A stretch of 64,000 nucleotides of DNA from Oscarella lobularis (GCF_947507565.1 NC_089181.1:1172536-1236535), one strand, 5' to 3'. Positions 19,190-31,007 are shown, numbered from the stretch's first letter. Notes: generated by a model from the letters alone, not told the origin. Numbers and translations: made by a program.

Positions 19190-21735
19190 CACCGTGAGAA
19201 ACGATACGACTTCGCGAGGAAGTAAAAGAGACTTGCCTTTTGGAGCTGAGTGACGGGGCCATTGGCATCGAGTATAGCAGTCTGGTTTTCCACCTTGCGA
19301 ATGACCTAAAGACAATTGTCCACCTGAACGTCCGCAAGGCTCAGGTGCAGTGCCGGGTCGAAGAGGGCACCTTTCGGCACCGTGAATTCTTCCGCGCGCA
19401 GGAAACCAAACCACCCGACGCAACATGCTGCCCATAGCAGGCGGCCGTGGCTCCTCGCGCTCCCACGACTGTCGTAGGACTCGCATCGCGTCCGCCGTCA
19501 CCGGGCGTTGTAAGTTCTTGCGCTCTGGCCGCTCCTTTGCCGATTCGCGGCGTGCCCCTTTTATCAGCAGGCGTAGGCGTTCCATTGGGTAGGTGAATGG
19601 GTTAGCGTGACCCAGGGCAATGTGTAGGTGTCGAACCCCTGCGAGGTACACCTTGATTGAAGCGTGTCAAAGCCCACTCTTTTCGAGGTAGGTTGCGAAT
19701 AGGCACAGCAATTTTTTTGTAGTTGGGCACTGGCGGGCGCCTATTCAGTCGCAGAAGAGTTGATAGTGGCGCCTACCCATCTCGTAAACGCCTCGGGGAC
19801 GCGCCCGCTAGTCCAGCTCGCACAAGAGCCGCCGCAGACTGCTCCAACTATTGCACGTCCATTCCAGTTCGGGGTTGCCCAGGGTTCTGGCCAGCTCGCT
19901 GGGGATTGCGTCCGGCTGCGACCGAAGCTGCCACGAAGACAGACGGTCAGAGCTGGGGTGGATATCCTCGCGAGAGGGCGTCCGCGACTACGTTGGTAGG
20001 TCCCGGGATGTGGGTGGCTCGGATCGTCCGACCGTGGTGCGCTGAACAGGAGGGACAAACCACTGCGCATGTGTAGGTTGCTAGGGGGATTTATAGGCTT
20101 TCGGCGTGTTTTTCTAAGACTATACTGGATTACTCTCCGTTACGCCAGCGGGGTAAGGTCTTTTCAGGCCCAATGCGCACTCTGCGATAGAGCGATCCAT
20201 CGAAATACGGACACACACTGCGCGGGACAGAGAATGAAGTAGCGAATCATTGTTAGATCCAGTAGGAAATTCGTCCAGCTGAAGCGCGAAATGCGAAACT
20301 AGGCCCTATAAACGAATCTAGCACGTTTAACACGTACACAGAAGCGTGCACAGTCGATTTCATTAGCAACGTTGCGATTTGGGGCGATTTCGAACGTTGT
20401 TTCCTAGTTTCTCGAAACCGGTCGGTCTAAAATTTTTTGCGGTCGAGGTCAAATCTTTAGAGAATTTATCAATCTTTTGTTTGACAGACGTCTTTCCCTT
20501 AGGCAGTCCTTCCTGTTCTTAGGCCGAAACGTTATTCATTAATGTATCCAATTTAGCATATAATTGTGTACAATGTTTGCACATGCGCAGTGGTTTGTCC
20601 CTCCTGCTGGTGCGCTGCCAACTACTGGGCTACTCGCGCGAGCTGCGCCACGCCCGACTCTCGTGAGGACCCACCATTCAACGCAGCCACGACCGTCGAA
20701 TTGTCGAATGCCACCTCAACGGTGGAACCGCCCCACGCTTCCCCCCACGTGGCCAGCGCCAGGACGATTGGGAAGGCCTCCTTCCGCGGAATCGGGACGG
20801 GCGACCACTCCGTTGGCCAACGCCATTGCAGCCAGCGGTGTTGCCACACCGAGGCGCAGCCCCACAAGCCGGAGGCGTCGGTTGTGATCCGGTGCGCTGG
20901 CGGATCAAGACCCAGCGTGGTGAAGAAGGCCACGCCGTTCCATTCGCAGTCGAACGATCTCCACCAGCGGAGGTCCGCCCGCGCCTCGCGGTTTAGCCGC
21001 ACGTATTGGTCCATGTTGCGTGGGACCATCGAGAGGTTAATCAGCCGCCGCAGAAACGATCGCCCGGGGCGATTGACGGTGGCCGCATGATGCAGCAGGC
21101 CAATGACAGAGAAGAGTTCGCGCTTGGAGACGGCCCGGGAACGCAGGAGACGCGCTCGAGCCGTGCGCAAGTGAGGAGAGGCAGCGATAGATCGGCGTGA
21201 CAGGTCTGCTCGTGCGCTCGGCCCACGAGGAAAAAATGGTCCAAGTTGTGCGGACCGAACGTCAGTCCGGCCTCGTTCATTGCCCATAGCAGCGCGTCGG
21301 CCTTCGGAAGATCTTGGGCGCGGAGAGCAGCCCTAACGTGACGAGGTAGACACTGTCGCGCCAGGCCATCTCGAGAGAGTGGTGGTCATCCGGGTGCATG
21401 GGAACCATGCGGTAAGCACCCTTCAAATCGACCTTACGCATAAGCGCGCCAGGGCCCAGGCGAACCAAGGCGCGAACGGCGTGCTCCACCCGCGCGTAGC
21501 GGATGGAGCTAAGTTTGGGAGAGATACCCGTGTTGACGCTGGCGCCGAGAGGAGCCAAAAGGTCGAGAATGAGGCGCCAGCGGCCGGGCTTGCCGCTATT
21601 GGGGATAACGCCAAACGGGCTCGTGTGAACCGTTAGCGCCACAGCCGCGCTAAGCGGGCCCGCCACCCGGCCCCGGGCAAACTCCCTTTCGAGGTAGGCG
21701 TCTACCTCGCGCGGGTGAGCTGCGGCCGATGCCAA
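19190..21735 (-). pseudogene. DIRS-type retrotransposon: RT, RNase H and tyrosine recombinase
   Basis: Reading down the minus strand: SPFGVIPNSGKPGRWRLILD, VDLKGAYRMVPMHPDD, a frameshift near 21280, GPHNLDHFFLVGRAHE (LDD altered to LDH), an internal deletion, KRELFSVIGLLHHAAT, ITTDASGLWGCASV, a foreign insertion at 20045-20607, then RATHIPGPTNVVADALSR (end of RNase H), and after more shifts VYLAGVRHLHIALGHANP and VTADAMRVLRQSWERE from the tyrosine recombinase. DIRS elements integrate through this recombinase and so lack target duplications. The catalytic aspartate change, deletion and shifts mean it is dead. The recombinase end fades near the GAAA repeat. Confidence 0.85.
20045..20607. mobile_element. 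563-base DNA transposon nested in the DIRS element
   Basis: A 27-base perfect inverted repeat (CAGGAGGGACAAACCACTGC onward from 20047; its reverse complement ends at 20606) encloses non-coding DNA. The 10-base sequence TGGTGCGCTG stands on both sides (20035-20044 and 20608-20617). Removing the element plus one copy restores the DIRS RNase H reading LAAHHGRTIRATHIPG exactly. A target duplication of about 8-10 bases fits MULE-like (or, with 8, hAT-like) elements. No transposase is encoded, so it would have been moved in trans. Confidence 0.85.
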
Positions 21736-21739
21736 ATTG

Positions 21740-22193
21740 CGCCGACTTCGCCCGCGCCGCTATTGGTAGTTGTATCCAATGCGGAACCCCTCGGTCAGGC
21801 TATACCAAACTATTTCGACCGTGACTGAAATAATCAAACTTCTGTGAGAAATATAACAAGTTACATAGTTTGTTATTTACACCGAAAGCGTTGGGTATCA
21901 TCAGAGCTATTCCGAAACACACCAAGGACATATGCACGCTTCCAACATCCTGTTTATGGTACCCCTCGCGGCGGAGCTCACTTTCACGTCGTCGTCTATC
22001 GCGCTATATAGACCGCCCCAGTAAGCGCTTATTATCGTCGGTCGTCAGCTGCAAATGGCTTCCACACCCAGCGGGAACAGCCTGTATAAACGACGTTGGG
22101 ATAAGTTCGATCTACTTCCAATACTTCGTGCGGGCATTATTACTAAATGCATTTTTACATAAAGTTTAATTTGAGAGGGTTTGCGTTTACTAT
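21740..22193. other. No gene seen
   Basis: Flank between the DIRS copy and the gypsy LTR. Short open frames only. The CTAT that forms the gypsy target duplication is at 22190-22193. Confidence 0.5.
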
Positions 22194-22348
22194 TGTTAGG
22201 ATCCCCCCGCGATGCCTTGCCACGGCCTCTAGGCGACTCTTTGGGGACGACGATAAATATACGGTTGTCTGCAAGGTTTGTGTATTTCCCAACTGACCCA
22301 CGCATGCGCCCCAGGTTATGACATGCAAACATATAACGAATCGCAACA
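22194..22348 (-). repeat. Gypsy 3' LTR
   Basis: 155 bases, starting TGTTAGGATCC and ending CGCAACA as read on plus. Nearly identical to 27609-27766: it lacks a 5-base CTCCC-like stretch and has an extra AT near 22332. Confidence 0.95.
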
Positions 22349-22363
22349 ACTCCCTCCTTTCTA
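22349..22363 (-). promoter_or_regulatory. Polypurine tract of gypsy element
   Basis: On the minus strand the bases just before the 3' LTR read AGAAAGGAGGGAGT, the expected primer site for plus-strand DNA synthesis. The LTR element at 62 kb has the similar AACAAGGAGGGCT in the same place. Confidence 0.7.
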
Positions 22364-22495
22364 CAGAAGTGTGCGTCCTTGTACACGTGTACAACCAAAA
22401 AAAACATAAAAAGACAGGCGCAGCTGCCTAACAATGCGGGTACCAAAAACGTCAAACAACGAGAAATATAGACAATGGGAAATAGTTTAGAACTG

Positions 22496-25400
22496 TTAAT
22501 AGGTGAGACTAGCAACAAAGCCGTCACGGAAACAACTGGGAAGCGTGCCCACGTTACGTCGCTGAGGACGCGAAGATTTATAAGTATGAGTAATAGTAGG
22601 AGTAGGACGAAGATGCTGGGTTACTTGAGCCTCAGCTTCTGTCGCATTGAGATCCTCTTCGTCTGAAGTAGCGGCGCTTTCACCATCCTTTGAGCAAGAT
22701 TGATCCGAGACGAAATCGGCGCTAGTGTCGTCACACGGCGGAGCTCCGGTAGCGAAGTCGACTTCCGCACCCTGATCACCACGACGATCCTCGACGCTGA
22801 TTGAAGAAGCGTAGTGAGGCCCTGCGCCGTCGCGCGGTAAGACTGGCTCGGACGTGTTTGCGGTCAGTGATCCATCCGATGTAGGACCCTTATCGTGAGC
22901 GGTAGTCAAATTGGCGGTGTCGGACGAAAGTGCTTGAGTGGAAGAACGAAGACGAAAATCGTCGGTCCTGAGGATAATAGCGAACAATCCGTTGAACATG
23001 AGCCATGGTCGATTTCTGAGTGTCCAGATGAACAAGCTCGTACGTAACGCCGGAAAGGCGGCATCGAACGAGATATGGGCCGTCGAAATGACGTCGTAGC
23101 TTCGCGCGCGAGTCATAGTATTTCTTTCGGCGAACGTCAGTTTCGATTTGAGTGGCACGAGCTAACTCGAAGGCTCGGCGGAGCTTTGAAGTGAGAACAA
23201 TGCCGTAGTCGTTTTCGTCGTTGGTGATTTCTTGTTCAGGTCCCCACAGTGTACGTCCGACGGAAGGCGGGCGTCTCGACCGTGAACCAAGAAGAACGGC
23301 GAAATGTGAATGGCGTCAACCAGGCTTGTCCGATAAGCGAATGCGAGAGCCTCAAGATACTGATCCCAATTCGTTTGATCCTCGTCGGTGTATACGGTGA
23401 GGCCGGCGGCAAGACTGCTGTTGAAACGTTTAACCTGACCATTCGTCTGGGGGTGATACGCTGTCGTGAATACTTTATCCACTTGTAAACGCTGACAAAT
23501 GCGTTTAAAGAGACGTGCCGTAAATTTGACTTCCGCGGTCAGTCAACAGTTGAGTTGGGCATCCGTGACGGAAGATAAGCTCATTGACGACGACGTCGGC
23601 GATGGTTTCAGCGAGGATATCCGGAACAGCTGTCAGTTCCACCCAGCGACTGAATTGGTCTACGATCACAACAACGTAGCGATTGCCGAGGAGAGTAGGA
23701 GGCAGAGGGCCAAAGATGTCAACTCCGGCCACTTGAAAGGGGTAAGTTTCGCTGAACTGTTGCAAATGTTCTGCTTTCTTGGGTTGATGTTGTTTTCGCA
23801 CCTGACAGGCGTGGCAAGACTGGATGAATGCCTTTACATCAGAGCCCAGTCCTTTTCTAGTAGTAGCGTTGACGAATACGAGATTGCGTTTTTCGACGCC
23901 CGAGGTGGCCGGCTGAAGGGATCGAATGCATAGCCTGCAGCAAAGCGTATCGGTCACGGGGAGCGGGATAAGGAACCCGTACGACGTTCCCGTTGATCGT
24001 TGCTTCGTGCATGAGCAGACTCGTTGTCAGATCGACAAACAATTTTCCCGAGTCGGCGAGTGTCTCTTTAACCTCGGGTGGTATGGCGTCAGGCGCTGTT
24101 GGTTGTTCGAGAAACTGGCAGACGGAAGCAAGGAGCGGATCGCGGCGTTGATGATCGAGCATCTCGTCGAGCGACGGAATTTTTAACAGTGCGCGGTCTT
24201 TGTCGATCGCAGCGACTATTGGCAGACGTGAAAGTGCGTCGGCATTCTGGTTCGCGCGTCCTGGTCGATGTTCGATCGTGAAATCGAATTCTTGCAGGAG
24301 CAATGCCCATCGTGCGAGACGGTTGGGAAGATCCGAAGTAGGCATTAACCAACGCATGTTTGCGTGGTCCGTTTGCACGACGAAAGGTGGGCCCCAGAGA
24401 TACTTCCGAAATTCCCTACAGCCGTACACGACTGCAAGTAATTCCTTTTCACGTGTGTCATAGCGTCGTTCTGGATCGCGTAACTGTCGGCTGGCGTACG
24501 AAACTACGCGCTCGTAGCCGTCGTCGTCGAGTTGGGTCAGGACCGCAGCGATTGCGTAGTCAGACGCATCAGTTTGCAGAAAGAACATTTTATCCCAGTC
24601 GGGGTAGATGAGCAGTGGGGCGGAAGTAAGACGTTTCTTTAGCCGTTCGAACGCATCTTGCTGATCAGCTCCCCAGATAAAGGGAACGTCTCGAAGTAGG
24701 CGCGTGAGCGGTTCAATAAGTTGAGCAAATTTGTAAATGAAGCGGCGATAATACGAGGTGAGTCCGACGAATGACCGGATGTCGCCTTTCGTCGTAGGTA
24801 TCGCCACTTTTTGAACAGAATCGATTTTTTTCGGGTCTACGAGGAGACCGTCAGGAGAAATTATGTATCCCAGATACTTCAATTCGCTGAAGGCAAACAA
24901 ACACTTCTTTGGCGATACCGGTATCTTCAGATTGTGTCGTCGTAGACGTCGGAGAACGGCGTCGAGATGCTTCAAGTGAGCGTCGAATGATGCCGAGAAA
25001 ACGAGTATATCGTCGATATAGATTAAGCACGTGCGCCACTTTAAACCAGCTAGCACAGTGTCCATTGCGCGCTGGAACGTTCTGGGGGCGTTGCACAGGC
25101 CGAATGGCATCACAAGGAATTCGTATAGACCGAATGGGCAGATGAAGGCGGTTTTCGGGACGTCGTTGATGTCAACACGTATTTGCCAATAACCGGATTT
25201 CAAGTCGAGCGAGGTGAAATATCGATTTCCACCGAGGAGGTCGAGGCTGTCATCGATCCTTGGTAGGGGATAACGGTCCTTGGTCGTCAGTGCGTTGAGC
25301 AGGCGGAAATCAACACAGAATCGTTTCGTCAAATCCTTTTTGTCGGTGAAAAGTATGGGACTGGCCCATGGCGACGACGATTCGCGTATGACACCGCTAT

Positions 25401-26643
25401 TGAGCATCGATTCGATCTGGCGTTCTGCTTCGTCCATCAGAGGAGGAGCTAACCGTCGAGGCGGTTGATTGACAGGGCGATGGTTCCCGGTGTCGATGAC
25501 GTGAGTGCAGGCTGCCGTTTGTCCAACATCGCCGTCGTGACGAGCAAAGAGATCGTCGTATTGCTCAAGCAATTGCGCGATCGACTGCGTCTGCGCGTCA
25601 GACAGGTCGGCGGAAATTGTGTACGTCGGCGGGGCATCGTCCGCTAGGTTCGGTGACGATGAAATCACGGTAGCGACGTCGATTTGTTCGCCACGAGGCG
25701 GTAGATCAACGTGCTCGGGCGGTGGCACCTTTTCCGGACGCACTTCCGGTTGAACTTCCGGCATCAGAACTGCATGGTTTGGCGTATCAAGCGTAATCGC
25801 GCAAACTCGTTCGCCGGAGCCAAATAAGTCGACACCATCGACGCCATCTTTCGCGCCGGCTGCTTGAATCTTGACGGTGTCCGGACCTGAACCAAGCGTG
25901 ACGACGCCGTTTCCGAAACTGAAGTTTGCGTTGCTGGCGCGAAGAAAATCTCGCCCGAGTAGTACGGGAAATGCGAATTCGGTAACAACGATGAAACGTT
26001 GGCGAATCCGCAATCCGTTTGCGGCAAAAGTCAGTGTCACGGCTCCGGCTACGTCGAGTGGTTCATTGTTTGCAGCGGTATAGCTCTCGGCGGTGGGGTC
26101 GACAGGGCATCCGGTCTGACTCACAAAATCGTCGGAAGCGACAGAGATTTTAGATCCAGAGTCCATTAGACATCGGGCTGGTCGAATTCCTTCGATCGTG
26201 AACGGAAAAATGCCTTGAGCTTCCTCTGTCGGAATAGCGATGGGATCGGCGATTACGTGAACGCTGCTCTTGGTGGGCGCGGCAACAGCGGTTGCTTGCG
26301 CGGCGGACTGTTCGGCTTCACGTTTTCTCTTCAACTTGAAACATTCTTCTTTCGTGTGGTTCCGCTTCTTGCAATACGCACAGAATTTAGGATTCGGTTG
26401 TTTGTTTGGCGCCGTGGGCGCTGGCAAATATTGAGAGGGGGCGGTACTAGCCGCGGGAACGGAAGTGTTCGATTTCGATGACGAGGCGGCCAACTGCTGA
26501 AGGATCTGAGTATTCTGTTGCATCAACTGCGCTTGCTGTTGTACGAGCGTTTGCAACAGTTGAACGGTGGTGTCACACGCGCTTCTCGTAGGGCGCGATT
26601 GCGCCTGCGGCGCCGACGCAGCTGGTAGGCGATCGTATCGCAA
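22496..26643 (-). pseudogene. pol: Gypsy pol: zinc knuckle, protease, RT, RNase H, integrase
   Basis: A 928-codon open frame (26643-23857) continues the gag reading: FCAYCKKRNHTKEECF zinc knuckle, protease CLMDSGSKISVASD, RT with LIYIDDILVFS, RNase H with FLQTDASDYAIAAVL, and the start of the integrase zinc domain (AGHLGRRKTQ). Integrase then goes on in shifted frames: CHACQVRKQHQP, VDIFGPL and LLTDRGSQ (first two aspartates), a one-base insertion near 23525, then GQVKRFN, where the family has the catalytic glutamate (E changed to K). The C-terminal GPY-type module reads FDGPYLVRCRLSGVTYEL, and the tail ends near 22499. The protein would copy and insert the element; this one cannot integrate itself. 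Confidence 0.95.
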
Positions 26644-27476
26644 GGCGTAGCAATCGTCGTCGTGAACACCGGTTCGAGTATGATTCCAAATTCGTTCGGC
26701 GGTTTCCGCAGTCGTGATCGCCTCCTTGAGCGATGTCGGTGGTTTCCGTTTGAATTCGTCCTTGAATTCGCGACGAAGTCCGGCCTGAAAACGAGATAGA
26801 TAGTCATCGTCTTCGAGACAGCGTCAGGATCCGCGTTCTGGAGCTGTAAAAGAATTTGCTTGAAGCGCGAAGCGAATTCGGCTACGGTCTCACGCGCGGT
26901 CTGCTTGCAGACCATTAACTTGTTAGTCCAATGACGCGTGGGATCGCGCGGGCCGAATTGTTCCCGAAGGAAAACTTCGAATTGTCTCCATGTGAGATCG
27001 CTGACGTCGTCGTGTCCCAGGAAAGCGCGGAATTCGGCTCGGGCGTCTGCAGAGAGAGCCATTGCAGCGGCGGCGAGCTTGCGACGATCGGGCAAGCGTG
27101 AGAATTTCGCGGCGGCGTTGACGTGGAAAAGCCAATTCTCGACGTCTTCTCCGCGGCGTCCGAAGAATCGATCGAGCTTCACTGACGATTTCAGTTCGTC
27201 GCGGTCCGATTCGGGCGTCGGGAGTGAGTCGTCGCAGTCGCGTTTCTTCTTCCGCTTCTTTTTGCGAGCTGGCTCGGGGTCGTCGGGCGTGGCCGCGCCG
27301 CCTTCGGATGATTCCTCGGTTGGGGTTCGCGATTGGGAACGGCCGCGTCGCGAGTGAATTGTAGGAGTCGCTTCGGAGTTGCGCGCGGTCGGCGAAAGAT
27401 CTTCCAACTCGTCCGTCGAGTGATGAGGGCGTTTCCTCTTCCTGCTTCGCTTCGTCGTTTTTGGCGTCTCGTCCAT
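26523..27476 (-). pseudogene. gag: Gypsy gag
   Basis: Starts MDETPKTTKRSRKRKR with a long basic, serine-rich N-terminus. The retrotransposon gag (capsid) domain follows: VENWLFHVNAAAKFSRL, then FEVFLREQFGPRDPTRHW and VCKQTARETVAEFASRFKQI. Near 26812 the reading must change frame to keep family sequence (DYLSRFQAGLRREFKDEFKR), after which it runs straight into the zinc knuckle and pol. Because the shift is inside the capsid domain and not at the gag-pol boundary, I take it as a mutation, not programmed frameshifting. The original element probably had one continuous gag-pol frame. The start codon is the first methionine after the primer binding site. Confidence 0.85.
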
Positions 27477-27585
27477 TTCGGAGACGAGGCGCGCGTATCG
27501 AGTGCACGGCGGGCGAGCAACGTTCGAGTGGAGAGCGGGGGCGGGATCGTTCGTCGAGGGCAGCCGAGCGGAACGAGTTCGACTA

Positions 27586-27606
27586 GCCTACCCGGATTCT
27601 CCACCA
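27586..27606 (-). promoter_or_regulatory. Gypsy primer binding site
   Basis: Two bases after the 5' LTR the minus strand reads TGGTGGAGAATCCGGG. The opening TGG pairs with the CCA end of a tRNA. Exactly the same 16 bases follow the 5' LTR of the different element at 62052, so both use the same tRNA; I do not identify which one. Confidence 0.75.
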
Positions 27607-27608
27607 GT

Positions 27609-27766
27609 TGTTAGGATCCCCCCCTCCCGCGATGCCTTGCCACGGCCTCTAGGCGACTCTTTGGGGACGACGATAAATATACGGTTGTCTGCAAGGTTTG
27701 TGTATTTCCCAACTGACCCACGCATGCGCCCCAGGTTATGACATGCAAACATAACGCATCGCAACA
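27609..27766 (-). repeat. Gypsy 5' LTR
   Basis: 158 bases. In element orientation it begins TGTTGCGATGCG and ends ATCCTAACA. It should hold promoter and polyadenylation signals for the element, but no clear TATA box was picked out. Confidence 0.95.
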
Positions 27767-28413
27767 CTATACTACCACCTTAGGTACAAAAACTAAAAAG
27801 CGGTCTTCTCTTAGAGCATGATTTAAATAAAGTTATGCTTGTCTTGCTTATTCACACGATAGTTAGGAATGTTTCTCAATTGCCGTAAGCCGCTTACTTG
27901 CTTCGTCAGTTTTTAAATAACTAAAGTCGTTTTGACCCTGGATGTGATAATTGCTCATTATAATAGGTTAGCATCCTTATTGATAACGTCACGTGAAGCA
28001 AACGGTTTTTTCATTGTTTAAAGACGATTGACAACCGTTTTCACGTTCACAGACGCGTCAAAACGGTTTTATCTGTGCCCGTAACTAAGTTAACGGTGCG
28101 CAAACTATAAAAGCGCCCGCAAAAACCGTTTTACCCACGAATAAATAACGTATTCGTTCATATAATAGCAAAAGAATTAGGAAGCGTGCTTATTAGAAAA
28201 ATAGGTTGCCAATACCGATAGAAATGCGAGAAAACAAGCATGCGCAGAAATTTTATAACGCGCGTTAACCCTTTTAAGGTGGCAACGGGGGTTGGTCAGG
28301 TGCGCACCCTCGGCGACCCCGTTTTTCGAAATTCCCGCTGTATCGTTCGCTTTTTCATGCCTCCTTACGCACGCTATAACGATGCGTCATCGGCTTTAGG
28401 TTCCCGTACAGGT
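27767..28413. other. No gene seen
   Basis: AT-rich flank with several AACGGTTTT words between 27990 and 28135, some in opposite orientation (AAAACCG). No coding evidence. Confidence 0.5.
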
Positions 28414-28419
28414 CTTTCG

Positions 28420-28575
28420 GACATCAGATGCCGCTTTCGTCTCTAAAAGAGACGGCGACATCATACGCCGCTTTCATCTCTGACAAAGAATGCGGCATCA
28501 GATGCCACTTTCGTCTCTAACAAGGAACGCGACATCAGATGCCGCTTTCTTCTCTAACAAAGAAGGCGACATCAC
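28420..28575. repeat. 38-base hairpin minisatellite, array 1
   Basis: About four units of a 37-38 base repeat built round CATCAGATGCCGCTTTCGTC and CTCTAACAAAGAAGGCG. Short array at the left edge of the block. Confidence 0.85.
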
Positions 28576-28712
28576 CGCAGTCGGCGCAAGGACAACGGGC
28601 TGCGTCACCCAGGCCGCAGAAGGACCTACGTTAGAGCGAGGGCACGCGTCGCTAACTAGTGTTGGGTTCGGGCCTGTGTTGCCGTGTAGCTGGTAGTCGC
28701 GCCTTGCGTTAT
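28421..28712 (+). repeat. Left terminal direct repeat of the macrosatellite
   Basis: Minisatellite end plus about 150 bases beginning ACCGCAGTCGGCGCAAGG and ending CTTGCGTTATGC. It returns almost base for base at 40241-40532 (both even contain the same 68-codon open frame). Past GTTATGC the two copies diverge fully, giving a sharp edge. Confidence 0.9.
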
Positions 28713-28713
28713 G

Positions 28714-29300
28714 CATTAAACCTTGTCTTACCGGTTCCTAGACGTGTGCGGTCTAGAAGCCGGGGCGTACCGTTCGTGGTCTGGTCAGCGCTAGAGACAT
28801 TGGACGCAGCTAACGCAGCGCGAGAACCTCTCTCTGAGGCATGGGCGACCGCGTCTTCTCCGATTGTCCCGCAGGCCTGAGCGGACGGCATGCGCGCCCA
28901 TCCCGATCAAAGCTTCGCGGCGTGGTTTCTTAACGGACTCTCCGAAGAATCCCGGATCGGTTACGGCGGCGAAGCCAGCAAGCGACCACGCGTTTGCCGC
29001 AATTTGCCATAAGCACACGAGCACCCGGCGGTCGTAGACAGCTACCTGCAGGGAGAGATTGCGTTGAGCAGAGTGGTGGATCCCGCGCCGTTAGAGCATG
29101 CGCGCTGGGTGCGCATAAGCCTGTTCGGGGTGATCCCCAAGCCTTACCAACCGGGACGGTGGCGGCTGATCGTGGACCTGTCGTCGCCCAAGGGCAGTAG
29201 CATCGACGACGCGATCCGCCCGGAACGGTGCTCGACGCGATACATCCGCGTCGAAGACGCCGTGCGCCGTTGCCTGCAGCTGATTGTGTCACTGTTTTAG
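28714..29300 (+). pseudogene. DIRS-like RT fragment, unit 1 (most complete)
   Basis: Reads VWSALETLDAANAAREPLSE, a stop, MRAHPDQSFAAWFLNGL, a stop, then HEHPAVVDSYLQGEIAL, HARWVRISLFGVIPKPYQPG, RWRLIVDLSSPKGSSIDDAI, ending VEDAVRRCLQLIVSLF and a stop at 29298. The HPD--FA----NGL block followed by EHP-VV--YL and GVIPK---GRWRLI-DLSSP is the usual start of the DIRS/Ngaro reverse transcriptase ORF. The polymerase active site is never reached. The longer 5' part found here is absent from units 2-5, so unit 1 is closest to the founding element. Confidence 0.8.
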
Positions 29301-30712
29301 AACGAGGCTTTTCATGACGTCTTTTGCCCTAAAACGTCACTTCGAGGTCTACTACTTGTGGCAGCCACTGCAAAGCTCCCTGCAGCGTATTTTCATCATG
29401 GCGTTAGATCAATATATCGAATATTGGAATTAGCTTGCTCACCAGGAGGATGGCACGCTTTCGAAATTGGGGAAAGGCTGTATTCCAAACTAGATTAATT
29501 AACGGCCAAAAAAATGTCCGATGCGTGCAAGAACCAGAGGCGGAAGCAGTAAAAGGCCAAGAAATCAAAAGGAGCAAGTCAGAAGACGAGGGAAAAAACC
29601 AATATATAGCAGAGAAATTTGTCGTATCAGTCAGTCAGTTAGATAGTCGATTTGTATTTATTATAAAAGGTTAGAAATCTTTTTTCAACTTCGCGTTATT
29701 TCACTGCCTTAGCTGTTTTTTTTGGATTCCCGGCAGGCACTGACGACTTCTACTCCTTCTACCTCGGGTGGTTAGCGTTTGGGATACACTTTGCATCCGC
29801 TATTATTCTGTTCGGTGAGCTCTAATGGTTCCTGGCTGTTGCCTAAGTTTCCATATAGTTGAGAGTTGTTTTTCTGCTGTTTAATAAGCAAATGTATGAG
29901 CCATTAGCTAGAAAGACAAGGATTTAGCGCTTTCTTTGCATATTGAAAGCGGAATTATAAATTCCCAGGGTCTCTGGCATTGTTCTCTAGAGAACGCAGT
30001 AGGCCCGCAATCTTTGACTGAACAACGTCGCTGATCATTAGTCGATAGTAATCGACTTCGACAAAGGTAGTGAGAGTCCACAGAGCGAAAACGAGAACCG
30101 GCGAAGAACTCCGAAACAATTCAGCAAAGATTTTCCGCGTTTTAAAAAGTATTTCAACCACAAAGCATGTGCGCCCTTCTTGGAGACTTCTTCGCGTTCG
30201 GAAACGATACGAGCGAAATCAGACGTCATCTGTGGACCAATTTCTTCTGCCGGCCTTTTCGCTTTGATGATAAAATGACAGGAAGCACCTGAACCAATGA
30301 GGCTCATTTTGCAACGTTGTCTCTAACAATTTTGTGGTCTGCGAACAGCTGTCAGTGTGGAAAAGCCAGATTACGCAGAACTGACCTTTCCGCCGATTAA
30401 GTTAAAATTTGGACAAAAAAGTTCATCATACCATGTTGTACAGGTCAAACCCTAGATAGTCAAAACCAGCGTTAATTTTATGCCGACTAAAAAACAAAAG
30501 AAATTTCTCCAGTATCTGCTCTAACGCATCCCTCATAAAAGAAGAAATTCAAGAGACGATGGTTTTAGGTGTTTTTTGCTACGAATATTCTTAGATTTGG
30601 GCCCTTTCTGAAGCTCCAATTGGTATTTGCTACATCAAGTTTTAGATTTGGGCCCTTTATGAGGCTCTAGAAAGAGAGCGGCACCTTTTCTATCGCGATT
30701 ACCCTAGACAGA

Positions 30713-30935
30713 TCTGACAAAGAAGGCGGCGACATCAGATGCCGCTTTCGTTTCTAAAAAAGAAGGCGGCGACATCAGATGCCGCTTTCGTTTTTAAAAA
30801 AGAAGGCGGCGACATCAGATGCCGCTTTCGTGTCTAAAAGAGACGTCGACATCAGATGCCGCTCTTGTTTCTAACAAAAAAGCGGCATCAAATGCTGCTT
30901 TCGTCACTAACAGTAAATGCGGCATCCGTCGTCGC
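30713..30935. repeat. 38-base hairpin minisatellite, array 2
   Basis: About six units. Contains GTCTAAAAGAGAC-type palindromes and ATCAGATGCCGC blocks as in array 1. Confidence 0.85.
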
Positions 30936-31007
30936 GAGAGAGCGCAAGTCCATAGGATATTTTGAGGCCGATCGAGTAGAGATAGCGGCACCCTTTTCTT
31001 CTACGAT

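Larger units (their letters stand above)
22194..27766 (-). mobile_element. Ty3/gypsy LTR retrotransposon, full length, minus strand
   Basis: Two direct LTRs (27609-27766 as 5' LTR, 22194-22348 as 3' LTR) beginning TG and ending CA enclose gag and pol in order gag, zinc knuckle, protease, RT, RNase H, integrase. CTAT flanks both ends (22190-22193 and 27767-27770), a 4-base target duplication (5 if the last A is shared). A primer binding site follows the 5' LTR and a purine-rich tract precedes the 3' LTR. The LTRs differ by one substitution and two small indels, yet the coding part has several frameshifts and an altered integrase residue, so this copy is recent but defective. Confidence 0.95.

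Noticed and set aside
20622..21287. Separate gene on the minus strand
   Set aside because: It is the RNase H-side continuation of the DIRS RT after a frameshift and an internal deletion, not a distinct gene.
26700..26900. Programmed gag-pol frameshift in the gypsy element
   Set aside because: The shift is inside the capsid domain and the rest of gag already reads on into pol in one frame; a mutation is simpler.
28490..28696. 68-codon frame found identically at 40308-40514
   Set aside because: Identity follows from the terminal direct repeat; the frame covers minisatellite units and has no protein features.
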